Of a stretch of 64,000 nucleotides of DNA, positions 30,488 through 41,896 are shown in pieces. This DNA is from Pseudomonas sp. B21-040 (GTDB lineage: Bacteria > Pseudomonadota > Gammaproteobacteria > Pseudomonadales > Pseudomonadaceae). The stretch covers positions 5,697,501-5,761,500 of the forward strand of contig NZ_CP087176.1 in the NCBI RefSeq assembly GCF_024748695.1, written 5' to 3'. A program made the position numbers and the translations under genes. The notes under the pieces were generated by a model. It saw nothing but the letters and a program-made list of their open reading frames with translations, did no database searches and was not told where the DNA came from. Within the stretch, counting starts at the first letter, position 1. Every line of letters starts with the position of its first letter.

Positions 30488-31438
30488 TTAAGGCTCTTCA
30501 TTAGCGATTGGCGCTAGGTGCGACAGGGCACGGGCGGCGGCGACATCCGCATTGATCGCCGTCTTAAGCGCCTCCAGAGAGGCGAAACGCTGCTCTTCAC
30601 GCAGCTTGTGGTGGAAGACCACCGTCAAACGCCGGTCATACAGATCGCCGGCAAAATCTAAAAGATGCACTTCGAGGTGGGCCTTGCCATCACCTTGAAC
30701 CGTTGGCCGCACGCCGATATTGGCGACACCTGGCCAGGTCTTGCCGTCGATGTCGACGTTGACCAGGTAAACCCCGGAAAGCGGAACGCGACGGCGCTTG
30801 AGTTGTATGTTGGCCGTGGGCGTTCCCAACTGGCGCGCCAGCTTCTGGCCGTGCAGCACCCGCCCGGTAATCTGGAACGGCCGCCCGAGCAGTCGCTCGG
30901 CCAAGGCAAAATCAGCTGCGGCCAGGGCATTACGGACCTGGGTGCTGCTGACGCGAATGCCGTCCAGCTCGACGGTTTGCGCCGCTTCGACGGTAAAGCC
31001 CTGAACACTGCCGGCTTGTTGCAGGAAATCGAAGTCCCCTACCCGGTCACAGCCGAACCGGAAGTCGTCGCCGACTTCCAGGTGCTGGACGCCAAGGCCG
31101 TCCACCAGAATGGTATCAACGAATTCACTGGCGCTGAGCTTGCTCAGCCGCTGATTGAAGGCCAGGCACAGGACGCGGTCGACACCTTCGTCGGCCAGCA
31201 GCTGCAGTTTGTCCCGCAGCCGGGCCAGACGGGCCGGAGCCGTGTCCGGGGCGAAGAATTCTCGCGGCTGCGGCTCAAAAATCACCACGCAGCTGGGCAC
31301 GCCCAACTCGAGCGCGCGCTCACGCAGCCTTGCCAGGATAGCCTGGTGACCACGGTGAACACCGTCAAAGTTGCCAATAGTGGCGACACAGCCCCGATGC
31401 TGGGGGCGCAGATTGTGGAGGCCTCGAACCAGCTGCAT
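30488..31438 (-). CDS. ribF: Bifunctional riboflavin kinase / FAD synthetase
   Basis: It converts riboflavin to FMN and FMN to FAD. The 316-aa protein has an N-terminal nucleotidyltransferase domain (GNFDGVHRGHQ) and a C-terminal flavokinase domain (LGTPTANIQL, then SGVYLVNVDI and GVANIGVRPT). I chose the ATG at 31438 (MQLVRGLHNLRPQHRG) as the usual start; the frame extends to 31477. No FMN riboswitch is seen upstream. Its product feeds Ndh and other flavoproteins. Confidence 0.96.
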   Translation of the reverse strand: MQLVRGLHNLRPQHRGCVATIGNFDGVHRGHQAILARLRERALELGVPSCVVIFEPQPREFFAPDTAPARLARLRDKLQLLADEGVDRVLCLAFNQRLSKLSASEFVDTILVDGLGVQHLEVGDDFRFGCDRVGDFDFLQQAGSVQGFTVEAAQTVELDGIRVSSTQVRNALAAADFALAERLLGRPFQITGRVLHGQKLARQLGTPTANIQLKRRRVPLSGVYLVNVDIDGKTWPGVANIGVRPTVQGDGKAHLEVHLLDFAGDLYDRRLTVVFHHKLREEQRFASLEALKTAINADVAAARALSHLAPIANEEP

Positions 31439-31566
31439 AACGCGCTTCTTGCTCATAAAGTGGTCGATTATAACCACACCCGGCGGCCGACGACAGGCAA
31501 CACCGTAACCAAAGTGATCGAGCCGACAAAACTGCCGGCTCGCCCGTGTTTATCGAGGTCGCGACC

Positions 31567-33105
31567 TCAGCTCAGCGCCTTGCGATTGAAGTCGCGCAAA
31601 CGGAAGCCCATCAGAAGCAACATCCCGAAATAGCTAACGATGCCGGCCGCGACCAAAGCGCCCAGGCGCAGGAACCGCTCAAGCATATGCCCTTGATCCC
31701 ACGCTGGCATGAAATGCATGCCGAGCAACAACACGGCAGACATCACCAGCACGGCAATCACCAGCTTGAAGCCGAACTTCGCCCAGCCCGGCTGCGGTTG
31801 GTACATCTGCTGCTTGCGCAGTTGATAAAACAACAAACTCGCGTTGATACACGCACCCGCGCTGATGGCGAGGGCCAAGCCGGCGTGGGCCAGAGGACCT
31901 ATCAGCATCAGGTTGAACAGCTGTGTGACCACCAGGGTGAAAATTGCGATTTTTACCGGCGTGCGGATGTTTTGTTGCGCATAAAACCCCGGTGCCAGCA
32001 CCTTAATCACGATAATTCCGAGCAATCCGACCGAGTAGGCGATCAGCGCCCGTTGCGTCATGGACGCATCGAAAGCGCTGAACTGCCCGTATTGGAACAG
32101 GGAAACGGTCAGCGGCTCGGCAAGAATTCCCAACGCCAGGGAACACGGCAACACCAGTACGAAGCACAGGCGCAGGCCCCAGTCGAGAATGCGCGAATAC
32201 TCGTGACGGTCCTTGCTGGCGTAGGTTTTGGCCAGGGTCGGCAGCAAAATCGTGCCCAACGCCACACCCAAAACGCCGGACGGCAACTCCATCAAGCGGT
32301 CGGCGTAATACATCCAGGACACGGAACCGGCCACCAGGAACGACGCGAAAATAGTGTTGATGATCAGCGAAATCTGGCTGACCGATACGCCGAGAATCGC
32401 GGGCAGCATTTGTTTCATGACCCGCCAGACGCCACTGTCACGCAGGTTCAGGCGTGGCAATACCAGCAAACCGATTTTTTTCAGGTGCGGCAGTTGATAG
32501 AGCAATTGCGCCAGACCACCCACCAGAACTGCCCACCCCAGCGCCATGACCGGCGGATCGAAGTACGGGGTCAGGAACACTGAAAAGACGATCATGCTGA
32601 CGTTGAGCAGCGTCGGCACGAAGGCCGGCACCGAAAAACGGTTGTAGGTATTGAGGATCGCCCCGGCCAGGGACGAAAGGGAAATCAACAGGATGTAGGG
32701 AAAAGTCACCCGCAACAGGCTGGTCGTCAGCTCGAATTTTTCCGGTGTATCGGTAAAACCCGGCGCGGTCGCCCAGATCACCCAGGGCGCAGCCAGCATG
32801 CCCAACGCCGTGACCAGCGCCAGCACCAGCGTCAGCAGGCCCGACACGTAGGCAATGAACGTTCGCGTCGCCTCCTCACCTTGCTGGCTTTTGTATTCGG
32901 CCAGAATCGGCACGAATGCCTGGGAAAAAGCCCCCTCGGCGAAGATCCGCCGCAGCAGGTTGGGCAGTTTGAAGGCGATAAAGAAGGCGTCTGTCGCCAT
33001 CCCGGCACCAAATATACGTGCGATGAGCGTGTCACGAACGAACCCCAAAACCCGGGAAATCATCGTGATAGAGCTGACGGCGGCCAACGATTTGAGCAGA
33101 TTCAT
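31567..33105 (-). CDS. murJ: Lipid II flippase MurJ
   Basis: A 512-aa MOP-superfamily membrane protein with about 14 transmembrane segments that flips the peptidoglycan precursor lipid II across the inner membrane. The N-terminal half has the signature [19 protein letters not shown], with the conserved arginines of the central cavity. It is the first gene of the murJ-ribF-ileS run and is divergent from rpsT. Confidence 0.96.
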   Translation of the reverse strand: MNLLKSLAAVSSITMISRVLGFVRDTLIARIFGAGMATDAFFIAFKLPNLLRRIFAEGAFSQAFVPILAEYKSQQGEEATRTFIAYVSGLLTLVLALVTALGMLAAPWVIWATAPGFTDTPEKFELTTSLLRVTFPYILLISLSSLAGAILNTYNRFSVPAFVPTLLNVSMIVFSVFLTPYFDPPVMALGWAVLVGGLAQLLYQLPHLKKIGLLVLPRLNLRDSGVWRVMKQMLPAILGVSVSQISLIINTIFASFLVAGSVSWMYYADRLMELPSGVLGVALGTILLPTLAKTYASKDRHEYSRILDWGLRLCFVLVLPCSLALGILAEPLTVSLFQYGQFSAFDASMTQRALIAYSVGLLGIIVIKVLAPGFYAQQNIRTPVKIAIFTLVVTQLFNLMLIGPLAHAGLALAISAGACINASLLFYQLRKQQMYQPQPGWAKFGFKLVIAVLVMSAVLLLGMHFMPAWDQGHMLERFLRLGALVAAGIVSYFGMLLLMGFRLRDFNRKALS

Positions 33106-33275
33106 TGAAAGAGTTTGTGCCTGTCGATAAACAGCAGGCGAACAAAGCGCCTACTTATGCGATACTCCGCGCCGCAACAGCACAGAGCCAAAGCTCGCGA
33201 GTTTACAGGTCAAGCGCCGGAAATAAATATCCCGCCTCTTTACACCTACCACTTAGCGGAACGTCTCAACCGCCC

Positions 33276-33304
33276 TTGACAAGACATCAACTCATCGGCA
33301 TGAT
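33276..33304 (+). promoter_or_regulatory. Probable sigma-70 promoter of rpsT
   Basis: TTGACA (33276-33281), 17 bp, CATGAT (33299-33304), then a GC-rich stretch TCGCGGCC typical of growth-rate-controlled promoters. It stands about 54 bp before the rpsT start. Confidence 0.65.
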
Positions 33305-33357
33305 TCGCGGCCTATTTTGTTTGCTATTTCCTAAAAAGTCTTTCGAGGAGCTCGACG

Positions 33358-33636
33358 GTGGCCAACACACCTTCCGCCAAAAAACGTGCAAAACAGGCTG
33401 AGAAGCGTCGCAGCCACAACGCCAGCCTGCGTTCCATGGTTCGTACCTACATCAAGAATGTAGTTAAGGCCATCGACGCAAAAGACGCTGCTAAAGCTCA
33501 AGCTGCTTACGTTCTGGCCGTGCCAGTTATCGACCGTATGGCCGATAAAGGCATCATCCACAAGAACAAGGCTGCTCGTCATAAGAGCCGCCTGAACGGT
33601 CACGTCAAGGCTCTGAACCTTGCTGTTGCCGCATAA
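33358..33636 (+). CDS. rpsT: 30S ribosomal protein S20
   Basis: A 92-aa very basic protein ([32 protein letters not shown]) that binds 16S rRNA early in 30S assembly. It starts with GTG at 33358, preceded by GAGGAG. A weak start codon for S20 is known in E. coli (TTG), where it serves autoregulation, so the GTG may have the same role. It is followed by a terminator. Confidence 0.97.
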   Translation: MANTPSAKKRAKQAEKRRSHNASLRSMVRTYIKNVVKAIDAKDAAKAQAAYVLAVPVIDRMADKGIIHKNKAARHKSRLNGHVKALNLAVAA

Positions 33637-33651
33637 GCGATAAGCTTGTTG

Positions 33652-33678
33652 AAAAACCGACCTCAGGGTCGGTTTTTT
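33652..33678 (+). terminator. Rho-independent terminator of rpsT
   Basis: AAAAACCGACC, loop TCA, GGGTCGGTTTTTT, 15 bp past the stop. Confidence 0.88.
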
Positions 33679-33714
33679 ATTGCCTGCGATTTGGCAGACA
33701 CAACACAAAAAAGC

Positions 33715-33800
33715 AGGAGTGAGCCTGCTCGCGATAGCGGTGCAACATTCAACACTGATGTCGACTGTTACACCGCTATCGCGAGCAGGCTCACTCCCAC
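33715..33800. repeat. REPIN between rpsT and creA
   Basis: The inverted units AGGAGTGAGCCTGCTCGCGATAGCGG and CCGCTATCGCGAGCAGGCTCACTCCC flank a 30-bp centre. It lies between two convergent genes. Confidence 0.85.
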
Positions 33801-33819
33801 TATTTGGGTCTTCGCTAGC

Positions 33820-34284
33820 TTACTGAGCGTGCGCCCAGGGCAGAATTGGAATCGCCGTCACCGCGTTCTGGGGGCTACCCTCGATCAAACGATCGCTATA
33901 AACCAGATACACCAGCGTATTGCGCTTCTTGTCGAGGAAACGCACCACCTGCATGGTCTTGAACACCAGCGATGTGCGCTCCTTGAACACCTCATCACCA
34001 TCTTTCAGCTCACCCTTGAAGCTGATGGGCCCGACCTGACGGCAAGCGATAGACGCCTCCGCACGGTCTTCAGCCAAACCCAGACCACCCTTCACGCCGC
34101 CGGTCTTGGCGCGCGAGAGGTAGCAGGTCACGCCTTCAACCTTGGGGTCATCAAACGCCTCGACGACGATGCGGTCGTTCGGGCCGACGAATTTGAACAC
34201 CGTCGACACCTGGCCAATTTCCTCAGCCGAAGCCAGCAGCGGGATTGCCAGCAGCAGCCCCAATAATCCTTTTGCCACGCGCAT
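33820..34284 (-). CDS. creA: CreA family exported protein
   Basis: A 154-aa protein with a cleavable signal peptide ([20 protein letters not shown]), followed by the CreA domain ([31 protein letters not shown]...). The family is widespread in Proteobacteria and has no proven biochemical role. It lies 12 bp after proB, in the obgE-proB-creA run, as in P. aeruginosa. Confidence 0.9.
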   Translation of the reverse strand: MRVAKGLLGLLLAIPLLASAEEIGQVSTVFKFVGPNDRIVVEAFDDPKVEGVTCYLSRAKTGGVKGGLGLAEDRAEASIACRQVGPISFKGELKDGDEVFKERTSLVFKTMQVVRFLDKKRNTLVYLVYSDRLIEGSPQNAVTAIPILPWAHAQ

Positions 34285-34296
34285 TCAGATATTCCT

Positions 34297-35415
34297 TCAG
34301 ACCAGAATCAGGTTATCGCGGTGAACCAGTTCCGGCTCAGCCATATAACCCAACAGACCGACAATCGCCTCAGACGACTGACCGATAATTTTTTGTGCCT
34401 CCAAGGCACTGTAATTGGCCAGGCCGCGAGCAATTTCACGACCGTCCGGCGCCACGCACACCACCATTTCGCCACGGCGGAAGCTGCCTTGCACCAGCTT
34501 CACGCCCACCGGCAGCAAACTTTTATTGCCCTGGGACAGCGCCGTCACGGCACCCGCATCCAACACCAGCGTGCCGCGGGTCTGCAAATGTCCGGCCAGC
34601 CACTGCTTGCGCGCCGCCAGCATGCCGCGCTCAGGCGATAGCAAGGTGCCGATGCGCTCGCCCGCCTTCAAGCGATCCAGCACGCGCTCAATGCGCCCGC
34701 CGACGATGATGGTATGCGCCCCGGAGCGAGCCGCCAGACGCGCAGCACGCAGCTTGGTTTGCATGCCGCCACGCCCCAACGCGCCGCCGGTACCGCCAGC
34801 CACCGCGTCCAGCGCCGGATCATCGGCGCGCGCCTCGTAAATCAGGTTGGCATCAGGGTTGTTGCGCGGGTCAGCATCGAACATGCCATCGCGATCCGTA
34901 AGGATCACCAGCAAGTCGGCCTCGACCAGGTTGGCAACCAGCGCAGCCAGTGTGTCGTTGTCGCCAAAACGGATTTCGTCCGTCACCACGGTGTCGTTTT
35001 CGTTGATCACCGGGATCACCTTCAACTCCACCAACGCACGCAAGGTGCTGCGGGCATTCAGGTAGCGCTTGCGATCAGACAAGTCATCGTGCGTCAGGAG
35101 AATCTGCGCGGTATGCCGGCCATGCTCGGCAAAGCTCGACTCCCAAGCCTGCACCAACCCCATCTGACCGATGGCAGCGGCAGCCTGCAATTCATGCATC
35201 GCACTGGGTCGTACGCTCCAGCCCAAGCGGCTCATGCCGGCAGCCACAGCCCCGGAAGACACCAACACCAGTTCGACGCCAGCCTCATGCAACGCCACCA
35301 TCTGCTCGACCCAGACACCCATTGCCGCGCGATCCAGGCCTTTGCCGTCCGCCGTCAGCAAAGCGCTGCCGATCTTCACGACCCAACGCTGCGCACCTGT
35401 CACCTTGCTCCGCAT
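34297..35415 (-). CDS. proB: Glutamate 5-kinase
   Basis: The first step of proline synthesis: ATP-dependent phosphorylation of glutamate. The 372-aa protein has an N-terminal amino-acid-kinase domain ([32 protein letters not shown]) and a C-terminal PUA domain (about residues 280-355). The start at 35415 ([11 protein letters not shown]) is chosen by family; the frame opens at 35454. proA is not adjacent, as is usual in Pseudomonas. Confidence 0.96.
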   Translation of the reverse strand: MRSKVTGAQRWVVKIGSALLTADGKGLDRAAMGVWVEQMVALHEAGVELVLVSSGAVAAGMSRLGWSVRPSAMHELQAAAAIGQMGLVQAWESSFAEHGRHTAQILLTHDDLSDRKRYLNARSTLRALVELKVIPVINENDTVVTDEIRFGDNDTLAALVANLVEADLLVILTDRDGMFDADPRNNPDANLIYEARADDPALDAVAGGTGGALGRGGMQTKLRAARLAARSGAHTIIVGGRIERVLDRLKAGERIGTLLSPERGMLAARKQWLAGHLQTRGTLVLDAGAVTALSQGNKSLLPVGVKLVQGSFRRGEMVVCVAPDGREIARGLANYSALEAQKIIGQSSEAIVGLLGYMAEPELVHRDNLILV

Positions 35416-35506
35416 CATCTTCAACCTTAGCTTGAGGACAGCGCGACCTGGCACTGCCCGTGACGTTATTCGTGGCTATTCGTGACCAACTACCGATTTC
35501 CAGATA

Positions 35507-35535
35507 CTAAAACGCCGCTCAATTGAGCGGCGCTT
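35507..35535 (-). terminator. Probable terminator between obgE and proB
   Basis: On the minus strand GCGCCGCTCAATTGAGCGGCGTTTTAG: a perfect 10-bp palindromic stem with a short T-run. It could be a weak terminator or attenuator after obgE. Confidence 0.6.
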
Positions 35536-35586
35536 AGAGAGCCGGTCTGCCAGCGATGATAACACCGCGATCAGACAGATAAACCG

Positions 35587-35613
35587 CCATCGCGGGCAAG
35601 CCCGGCTCCTACC
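35587..35613. repeat. Single REP element after obgE
   Basis: One unit, CATCGCGGGCAAGCCCGGCTCCTAC, without an inverse partner. Confidence 0.7.
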
Positions 35614-35616
35614 GAA

Positions 35617-36879
<1,263 letters not shown>

Positions 36880-36989
36880 CTAGACATAAGACTCTTGCAA
36901 AAATGAGCGCAGCGACCTCATTCAACGACCGCAAAAACCTGCGCTGGAGCCCATCACAAACAGCTTTGCAAGAGACTCACCCCACAAAC

Positions 36990-37021
36990 GAAAAAGCCCC
37001 GTCGCAAGACAGGGCTTTTCC
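36990..37021 (-). terminator. Terminator of rplU-rpmA
   Basis: On the minus strand AAAAGCCCTGTC, loop TTGC, GACGGGGCTTTTT, just after the rpmA stop. The rest of the 36841-37034 spacer before obgE contains no gene. Confidence 0.82.
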
Positions 37022-37034
37022 AGCAACCACGTAA

Positions 37035-37310
37035 TTATGCCGCGACGACGTCAGTCTTCGGGACAATGCTTACGTAACGGCGGTTGAAAGCGCCTTTTAC
37101 TTCAAACTTGATCACGCCGTCGATTTTCGCGAACAGAGTGTGATCTTTACCCATGCCAACACCGTAACCGGCGTGGAATTGGGTGCCGCGCTGACGCACG
37201 ATGATGTTGCCCGGAATGATAACCTGGCCGCCATACATCTTCACGCCAAGGCGTTTGGCTTCTGAGTCGCGACCGTTACGGGTACTACCACCAGCTTTTT
37301 TGTGTGCCAT
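37035..37310 (-). CDS. rpmA: 50S ribosomal protein L27
   Basis: A 91-aa basic protein with the conserved start [24 protein letters not shown]. Its N-terminus reaches the peptidyl transferase centre. It is the second gene of the rplU-rpmA operon, 34 bp after rplU, and is followed by a terminator. Confidence 0.98.
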   Translation of the reverse strand: MAHKKAGGSTRNGRDSEAKRLGVKMYGGQVIIPGNIIVRQRGTQFHAGYGVGMGKDHTLFAKIDGVIKFEVKGAFNRRYVSIVPKTDVVAA

Positions 37311-37344
37311 GAGTCAATTCTCCTAGTGAGGAATTAGGCTGAAA

Positions 37345-37659
37345 TTAAGCCTGAATACCGGTGATTTTGATCTCGGTGTACCACTGGCGGTGGCCCATAC
37401 GCTTCATGTGGTGCTTACGACGACGGAACTTGATGATGCGGACTTTATCGTGACGACCTTGGGAGATCACTTCAGCCACAACGGTAGCGCCAGCAACAAC
37501 TGGAGCGCCGATGTTCACGTCATCGCCATTGGCGACCAACAGAACGCGATCAAAAGTAACGGATTCGCCGGTAGCGATTTCCAGTTTTTCGATCTTCAGG
37601 TATTCACCTGGGGCGACCTTGTATTGCTTGCCACCAGTAACAATTACTGCGTACGACAT
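37345..37659 (-). CDS. rplU: 50S ribosomal protein L21
   Basis: A 104-aa protein with the L21 signature ([26 protein letters not shown] ... [23 protein letters not shown]). The ATG at 37659 is the family start and is preceded by GGAGAAAT; the frame opens at 37719 without conserved sequence. The operon is divergent from ispB; the 240-bp spacer should hold both promoters. Confidence 0.98.
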   Translation of the reverse strand: MSYAVIVTGGKQYKVAPGEYLKIEKLEIATGESVTFDRVLLVANGDDVNIGAPVVAGATVVAEVISQGRHDKVRIIKFRRRKHHMKRMGHRQWYTEIKITGIQA

Positions 37660-37899
37660 GGTATTTCTCCGATAATCCTGCTCACCCAGCTCTTTATAAG
37701 AAGAGGTATTGGCTGGCATGGCTGCATAGGGCTGGAAGGCCTGTTTGCAATTGCGTAAGGCAGGTGCTGCCCAGGAAGTTCAGGGTGCGCGATTGTACGC
37801 AAGCTGCCGGAGCGATGCAAGAGGCCGTCTATCGTGCCTTGACACCCGCCGACGTGGGTCCTAGCATGCCGCGCAACCCTTCTGGAGCAACTGTCGCTG

Positions 37900-38868
37900 A
37901 TGCAACCCCAAGCTTTCTACCGCGCGGTGGCGGACGATTTTAGCGCCGTCGACGGCATCATCAAGAAGCAGCTGACTTCCCGAGTGCCGTTGGTATCGAA
38001 AATCGGCGATTACATTACCTCGGCTGGCGGTAAACGCCTTCGTCCTTTATTAGTGTTGCTGTGTGGCAAGGCGCTAGGCCGTGAAGGCGATGACCTGCGC
38101 CTGCTGGCGGCAACCATCGAATTCCTGCACACCGCGACCCTGCTGCACGACGACGTGGTCGACATGTCAGGCATGCGCCGTGGCCGCTCGACGGCAAACG
38201 CCATGTGGGGCAACGCACCGAGCGTGCTGGTTGGCGACTTCCTCTATTCGCGCTCCTTCGAAATGATGGTCGAACTGGGCTCCATGCCGGTCATGAAGAT
38301 CCTTTCGCAAGCGACCCGCATCATCGCCGAAGGCGAAGTGTTGCAGCTGTCGAAGGTCCGTGACGCCAGCACCACTGAAGAAACCTACATGGAAGTCATC
38401 CGCGGCAAGACTGCGATGCTCTTCGAAGCGTCGACCCACAGCGCCGCCGCTCTTTGCGAAGCCACGTCGGAACAGGCTGAAGCACTGCGCACCTTTGGCG
38501 ACCACCTGGGCGTGGCTTTCCAGCTGGTGGACGACCTGCTGGACTACAAGGGCGATGCCGAAACCCTGGGCAAGAACGTCGGTGACGATCTGGCCGAAGG
38601 CAAGCCAACCCTGCCGCTGATCTTCACCATGCGCGAAGGCACGCCAGAGCAAGCTGCGCTGGTGCGCAAGGCGATCCAGAAAGGCGGCATCGAAGACCTG
38701 GAAAGCATCCGCGAAGCGGTAGAAGCGTCTGGTTCGCTGGAATATACCGCGCAACTGGCTCGTGATTACGTGGCCCGGGCTATCAAGTGCCTCGACGCAC
38801 TGCCTGCCAGCGAATACCGCGATGCACTGGTCGAATTGAGCGAATTTGCGGTCGCCCGCACGCACTGA
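37900..38868 (+). CDS. ispB: Octaprenyl/polyprenyl diphosphate synthase
   Basis: It builds the isoprenoid side chain of ubiquinone from FPP and IPP. The 322-aa protein has both aspartate motifs, DDVVD (in LLHDDVVDMSGMRRG) and DDLLD (in QLVDDLLDYKGD). Substrate chain length cannot be read directly; pseudomonads use ubiquinone-9, so solanesyl diphosphate is plausible. It consumes the IPP made via IspH. Confidence 0.95.
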   Translation: MQPQAFYRAVADDFSAVDGIIKKQLTSRVPLVSKIGDYITSAGGKRLRPLLVLLCGKALGREGDDLRLLAATIEFLHTATLLHDDVVDMSGMRRGRSTANAMWGNAPSVLVGDFLYSRSFEMMVELGSMPVMKILSQATRIIAEGEVLQLSKVRDASTTEETYMEVIRGKTAMLFEASTHSAAALCEATSEQAEALRTFGDHLGVAFQLVDDLLDYKGDAETLGKNVGDDLAEGKPTLPLIFTMREGTPEQAALVRKAIQKGGIEDLESIREAVEASGSLEYTAQLARDYVARAIKCLDALPASEYRDALVELSEFAVARTH

Positions 38869-38892
38869 TCCCACCTGTTAGAACCCGGCTCC

Positions 38893-38980
38893 TGTAGGAG
38901 CCTGGCTTGCCCGCGATGGCATCAACCCGGTCTAACGATAAACCGTGGTGATGCCATCGCGGGCAAGCCCGGCTCCTACA
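38893..38980. repeat. REPIN after ispB
   Basis: Inverted units TGTAGGAGCCTGGCTTGCCCGCGATGGCATCA and TGATGCCATCGCGGGCAAGCCCGGCTCCTACA. The arms match over almost 30 bp. Confidence 0.88.
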
Positions 38981-39059
38981 AAGATCGCGCTGCCCCACCA
39001 TCCGCCAAAAACCCTATATAATGTGCGCTTTTTAGCGATCCTGAATCCAAGGAGCTTTA

Positions 39060-39401
39060 GTGAGCACGTTGCCACCCTGCCCAAAATGCAATTCCGAATA
39101 CACCTATGAAGACGGCGCACAGCTGATCTGCCCCGAGTGCGCGCACGAATGGTCTGCCAGCGGTGAAGCTGACGTGGCGTCCGATGACACGGTGAAAAAG
39201 GATTCGGTCGGCAACGTCCTGCAGGACGGCGACACCATCACCGTGATCAAGGACCTCAAGGTCAAAGGCACGTCGCTGGTGGTCAAGGTCGGCACCAAGG
39301 TCAAGAACATCCGCCTGTGTGATGGCGACCACGACATCGACTGCAAGATCGACGGCATCGGCCCGATGAAGCTCAAATCCGAGTTCGTCAGAAAAGTCTG
39401 A
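39060..39401 (+). CDS. yjdM: Zinc-ribbon protein YjdM (PhnA family)
   Basis: A 113-aa protein with an N-terminal zinc ribbon ([21 protein letters not shown]) and the PhnA domain ([20 protein letters not shown]). The family was named for alkylphosphonate uptake, but YjdM is not a phosphonoacetate hydrolase; its role is unsettled. It starts with GTG at 39060 behind AAGGAG. No phosphonate genes are nearby. Confidence 0.92.
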   Translation: MSTLPPCPKCNSEYTYEDGAQLICPECAHEWSASGEADVASDDTVKKDSVGNVLQDGDTITVIKDLKVKGTSLVVKVGTKVKNIRLCDGDHDIDCKIDGIGPMKLKSEFVRKV

Positions 39402-39561
39402 ACCTGCTGTATTCCATCCCGCGCCCTGCGTGGGATGGTGCTTCGCCCTCCCCCGTTTCAATCCGCAAACACGAGATATAGCCAAACGCCAGCCGTTTGA
39501 CCTTGCGCAGTCTTTACCCAGAAAAAATCCCGATCCGCCAATAGGCCCTTGCTATTTGATG

Positions 39562-39580
39562 AATAAGAATTATTCTCATT
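39562..39580 (+). promoter_or_regulatory. Fur box upstream of the 85-aa gene
   Basis: The 19-bp sequence AATAAGAATTATTCTCATT is nearly palindromic (outer 8-mers AATAAGAA and TTCTCATT, one mismatch) and fits the Fur repeat pattern NAT(A/T)AT. It lies 26 bp before the start codon, so the gene is probably repressed by iron-loaded Fur. Confidence 0.7.
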
Positions 39581-39606
39581 GAAATCCGTCAATGGAGATG
39601 AGACTC

Positions 39607-39864
39607 ATGACTTACTTAATCGATGCCTGGCTCGACCGCCCACACCCTTACCTCAGGATCCTGCATCGGGAAACCGGGGAAGTCTGTGCGGTACTTGAAG
39701 AAGAAGCGCTGAATGAACTGCAGGATCAGGGTGACCTGGACGTCAATGGCCTGAGTTCCAGCGAGCCACTGGTGCTAAAGGAACTGGTGCGTAATCTGTT
39801 TCTGTTCTGCTATGCCCGGGCGTTGCGCCCCAGCAGTGAACTGCACCACAGGATCGAGATATGA
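39607..39864 (+). CDS. Small conserved protein under a Fur box
   Basis: An 85-aa protein (MTYLIDAWLDRPHPYLRILHRETGEVCAVL...) with no signal peptide, membrane segment or cofactor motif that I recognise. A homologue occupies the same place after ispB in P. aeruginosa (PA4570), by gene order. The start is the ATG at 39607, with GGAGATGAG upstream. The Fur box suggests an iron-starvation role; its activity is unknown. A REPIN follows. Confidence 0.8.
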   Translation: MTYLIDAWLDRPHPYLRILHRETGEVCAVLEEEALNELQDQGDLDVNGLSSSEPLVLKELVRNLFLFCYARALRPSSELHHRIEI

Positions 39865-39891
39865 AAAACTCCGAAAATCCTTGTAGGAGCA

Positions 39892-39970
39892 AAGCTTGCT
39901 CGCGATACAGACGATTTGGTTTCGCCTTGAAAACGAGTTGATGCCATCGCGGGCAAGCCAGGCTCCTACA
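39892..39970. repeat. REPIN between the Fur-box gene and fklB
   Basis: Units TGTAGGAGCAAAGCTTGCTCGCGAT and ATCGCGGGCAAGCCAGGCTCCTACA face each other; the arms are less perfect than in other copies. It lies between convergent genes. Confidence 0.8.
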
Positions 39971-39977
39971 GGGGGGA

Positions 39978-40595
39978 TTACAGAACGTCGAGCAGTTCGA
40001 CGTCGAATACCAGTACGCTGTGCGGCGGAATGCTGCCAACGCCTTGAGCGCCGTAAGCCAGTTCGCTCGGCACGTACAGACGCCATTTGCTACCGGCGTT
40101 CATCAGTTGCAGGGCTTCGGTCCAGCCAGCGATCACGCCGCCAACCGGGAACTCTGCAGGCTGGCCGCGCTCGTAGGAGCTGTCGAACACAGTGCCGTCG
40201 ATCAGGGTGCCGTGGTAGTGAGTACGCACTTGATCTTCACGGGTTGGCTTGGCGCCTTCACCGGCAGTCAATACTTCGAATTGCAGGCCGGAAGCCAGGG
40301 TGGTGATGCCATCACGCTTGGCGTTTTCAGCCAGGAAAGCCAGGCCTTCGCCAGCAGCCGCTTCAGCTTTGGCAGCCGCTTCGGCCTGCATGATTTCGCG
40401 GATCACCTTGAAGCTCGCGGACATTTCTTCCTGGCCAACACGGCTTTCCTTGCCGGCGAAGGCATCGGTCAGGCCAGCCAGGATCGCGTCCAGGCTAACG
40501 CCCGGTGGCGGGTTGTCGCGCAGTTGGTCGCCCAGCTGACGGCCAATACCGTAGCTGACGCGGGTTTCGTCGGTGGACAGATTTACTTCGGACAT
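39978..40595 (-). CDS. fklB: FKBP-type peptidyl-prolyl isomerase FklB
   Basis: A 205-aa FkpA/FklB-type isomerase: an N-terminal helical dimerisation domain (residues about 1-90) and a C-terminal FKBP domain (VRTHYHGTLIDGTVFDSSYERGQPAEFPVGGVIAGW ... IPPHSVLVFDVELLDV). No signal peptide is present, so it should be cytoplasmic like FklB. The ATG at 40595 (MSEVNLST) is chosen; the frame runs to 40670 without conserved sequence. Confidence 0.93.
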   Translation of the reverse strand: MSEVNLSTDETRVSYGIGRQLGDQLRDNPPPGVSLDAILAGLTDAFAGKESRVGQEEMSASFKVIREIMQAEAAAKAEAAAGEGLAFLAENAKRDGITTLASGLQFEVLTAGEGAKPTREDQVRTHYHGTLIDGTVFDSSYERGQPAEFPVGGVIAGWTEALQLMNAGSKWRLYVPSELAYGAQGVGSIPPHSVLVFDVELLDVL

Positions 40596-40715
40596 GACAC
40601 TGCTCCGCTGTGCGGACGGCTCGGGAACTTGCCGTGCGTGCACAGCGCGTCCCGGAGCGCCCGGAACCAAAAGGGCCAGCAGACTAGCACAGATGCCGTA
40701 GCGTTGATTAGGACC

Positions 40716-41027
40716 TCAGTGGTGCCATGCGCTCTGGAAGGCGAGTTGCACCTTCAGGTTTTCCTCTGCATTGGAAACAAGCCCGCACATTTCATCATGA
40801 ACCAGGGTATGCACAAGGTTGAATGGCAATGTGGGGAAGTCATGGAGTATCTGACGCGCATGCTCGACCGAACGCAGATTGAACATTTGGTCATGGGCAT
40901 CACTCAAGGGATACGCTGCGCCATGCATGCGTGCTTCCAGCAAGTAGATCCCGCCTTCCATGGAGATCAGGTTCAGCTCATCGATTTTCCCTGCGATGGC
41001 ATAAGCACGTAATTCAACAAGGTTCAT
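40716..41027 (-). CDS. DUF6482 family protein
   Basis: A 103-aa protein (MNLVELRAYAIAGKIDELNLISMEGGIYLLEARM...) of a small family common in pseudomonads (DUF6482). No signal peptide or membrane segment. The motif GGIYLLEA and the following strand-rich region suggest a small alpha/beta fold. Function unknown. GAGGTGCCTCC-type spacing before the ATG supports the start. Confidence 0.8.
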   Translation of the reverse strand: MNLVELRAYAIAGKIDELNLISMEGGIYLLEARMHGAAYPLSDAHDQMFNLRSVEHARQILHDFPTLPFNLVHTLVHDEMCGLVSNAEENLKVQLAFQSAWHH

Positions 41028-41133
41028 GGAGGCACCCCTACAGTGACGAGCCGAGACTACTTACAGGGATAGGCTTCGGCGCATCAAAGTACAAGCCAGA
41101 AACGACACCGCCCGTCCGGTTCGACCGAATAAC

Positions 41134-41228
41134 CCCTCTAGGAGCATGGCTTGCCCGCGATGGCATCACCGCTGTTTATCGTCAGACCGAGGTGCAGCCA
41201 TCGCAGGCAAGCCTTGCTCCTACAGGGG
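41134..41228. repeat. REPIN upstream of yqhA
   Basis: Units CTAGGAGCATGGCTTGCCCGCGATGGC and GCCATCGCAGGCAAGCCTTGCTCCTA surround a 35-bp centre, between the DUF6482 gene and yqhA. Confidence 0.82.
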
Positions 41229-41237
41229 TTGGGCTAA

Positions 41238-41726
41238 TCAGTGCTTGGTCAGCTTGTCCAGGTAGCCCATGGCGAACGCCGATATCACGAACGTCATGTG
41301 AATGATCACGTACCACTTCAAATGCTCGGGATCGACGTTCTTGGCATCCATGAAGATCCGCAGCAGGTGGATAGAGGAAATCGCCACGATAGAAGCCGCC
41401 ACTTTCATCTTCAGTGAAGATGAATCCATGGTGCCCAGCCAGTTGAGCTTTTCCTTGTGTTCGTCGATGTCCAGTTCAGACACGAAGTTCTCGTAACCGG
41501 AAATCATCACCATCACCAGCAAACCGCCCACCAGCGCCATGTCGATCAGCGACAGCAGCACCAGAATCAGATCCGACTCCGCCATCGAGAATACGTTAGG
41601 GATAACGTGGAAAACTTCCTGAAAGAACTTCAGCGCCAGAGCCAGTAGCCCGAGGGACAGTCCGAAGTAAATTGGCGCCAGCAGCCAGCGGGAGGCGTAC
41701 ATTGCGTTTTCGATAAAGCGTTCCAT
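41238..41726 (-). CDS. yqhA: YqhA / TIGR00645 family membrane protein
   Basis: A 162-aa inner-membrane protein with four hydrophobic segments (about residues 12-35, 53-75, 105-122, 135-155) and the family start [27 protein letters not shown]0114/YqhA members are distantly similar to channel proteins; the role is unproven. Confidence 0.88.
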   Translation of the reverse strand: MERFIENAMYASRWLLAPIYFGLSLGLLALALKFFQEVFHVIPNVFSMAESDLILVLLSLIDMALVGGLLVMVMISGYENFVSELDIDEHKEKLNWLGTMDSSSLKMKVAASIVAISSIHLLRIFMDAKNVDPEHLKWYVIIHMTFVISAFAMGYLDKLTKH

Positions 41727-41896
41727 TGAATCTCACACAGGGTTGGAAATGGCGGCGAGTATATCAGCCACCTGTCTATACCCAGAAGCAGCCAGAAACC
41801 GTCGAGAAATCCGCCACCTGCGCGTGTGTCACAAAGTTTTTCTGCTAGTGTCCAGACTATTGACCGCTCAGCGACATCGGACAGGAAGACTGGAAA

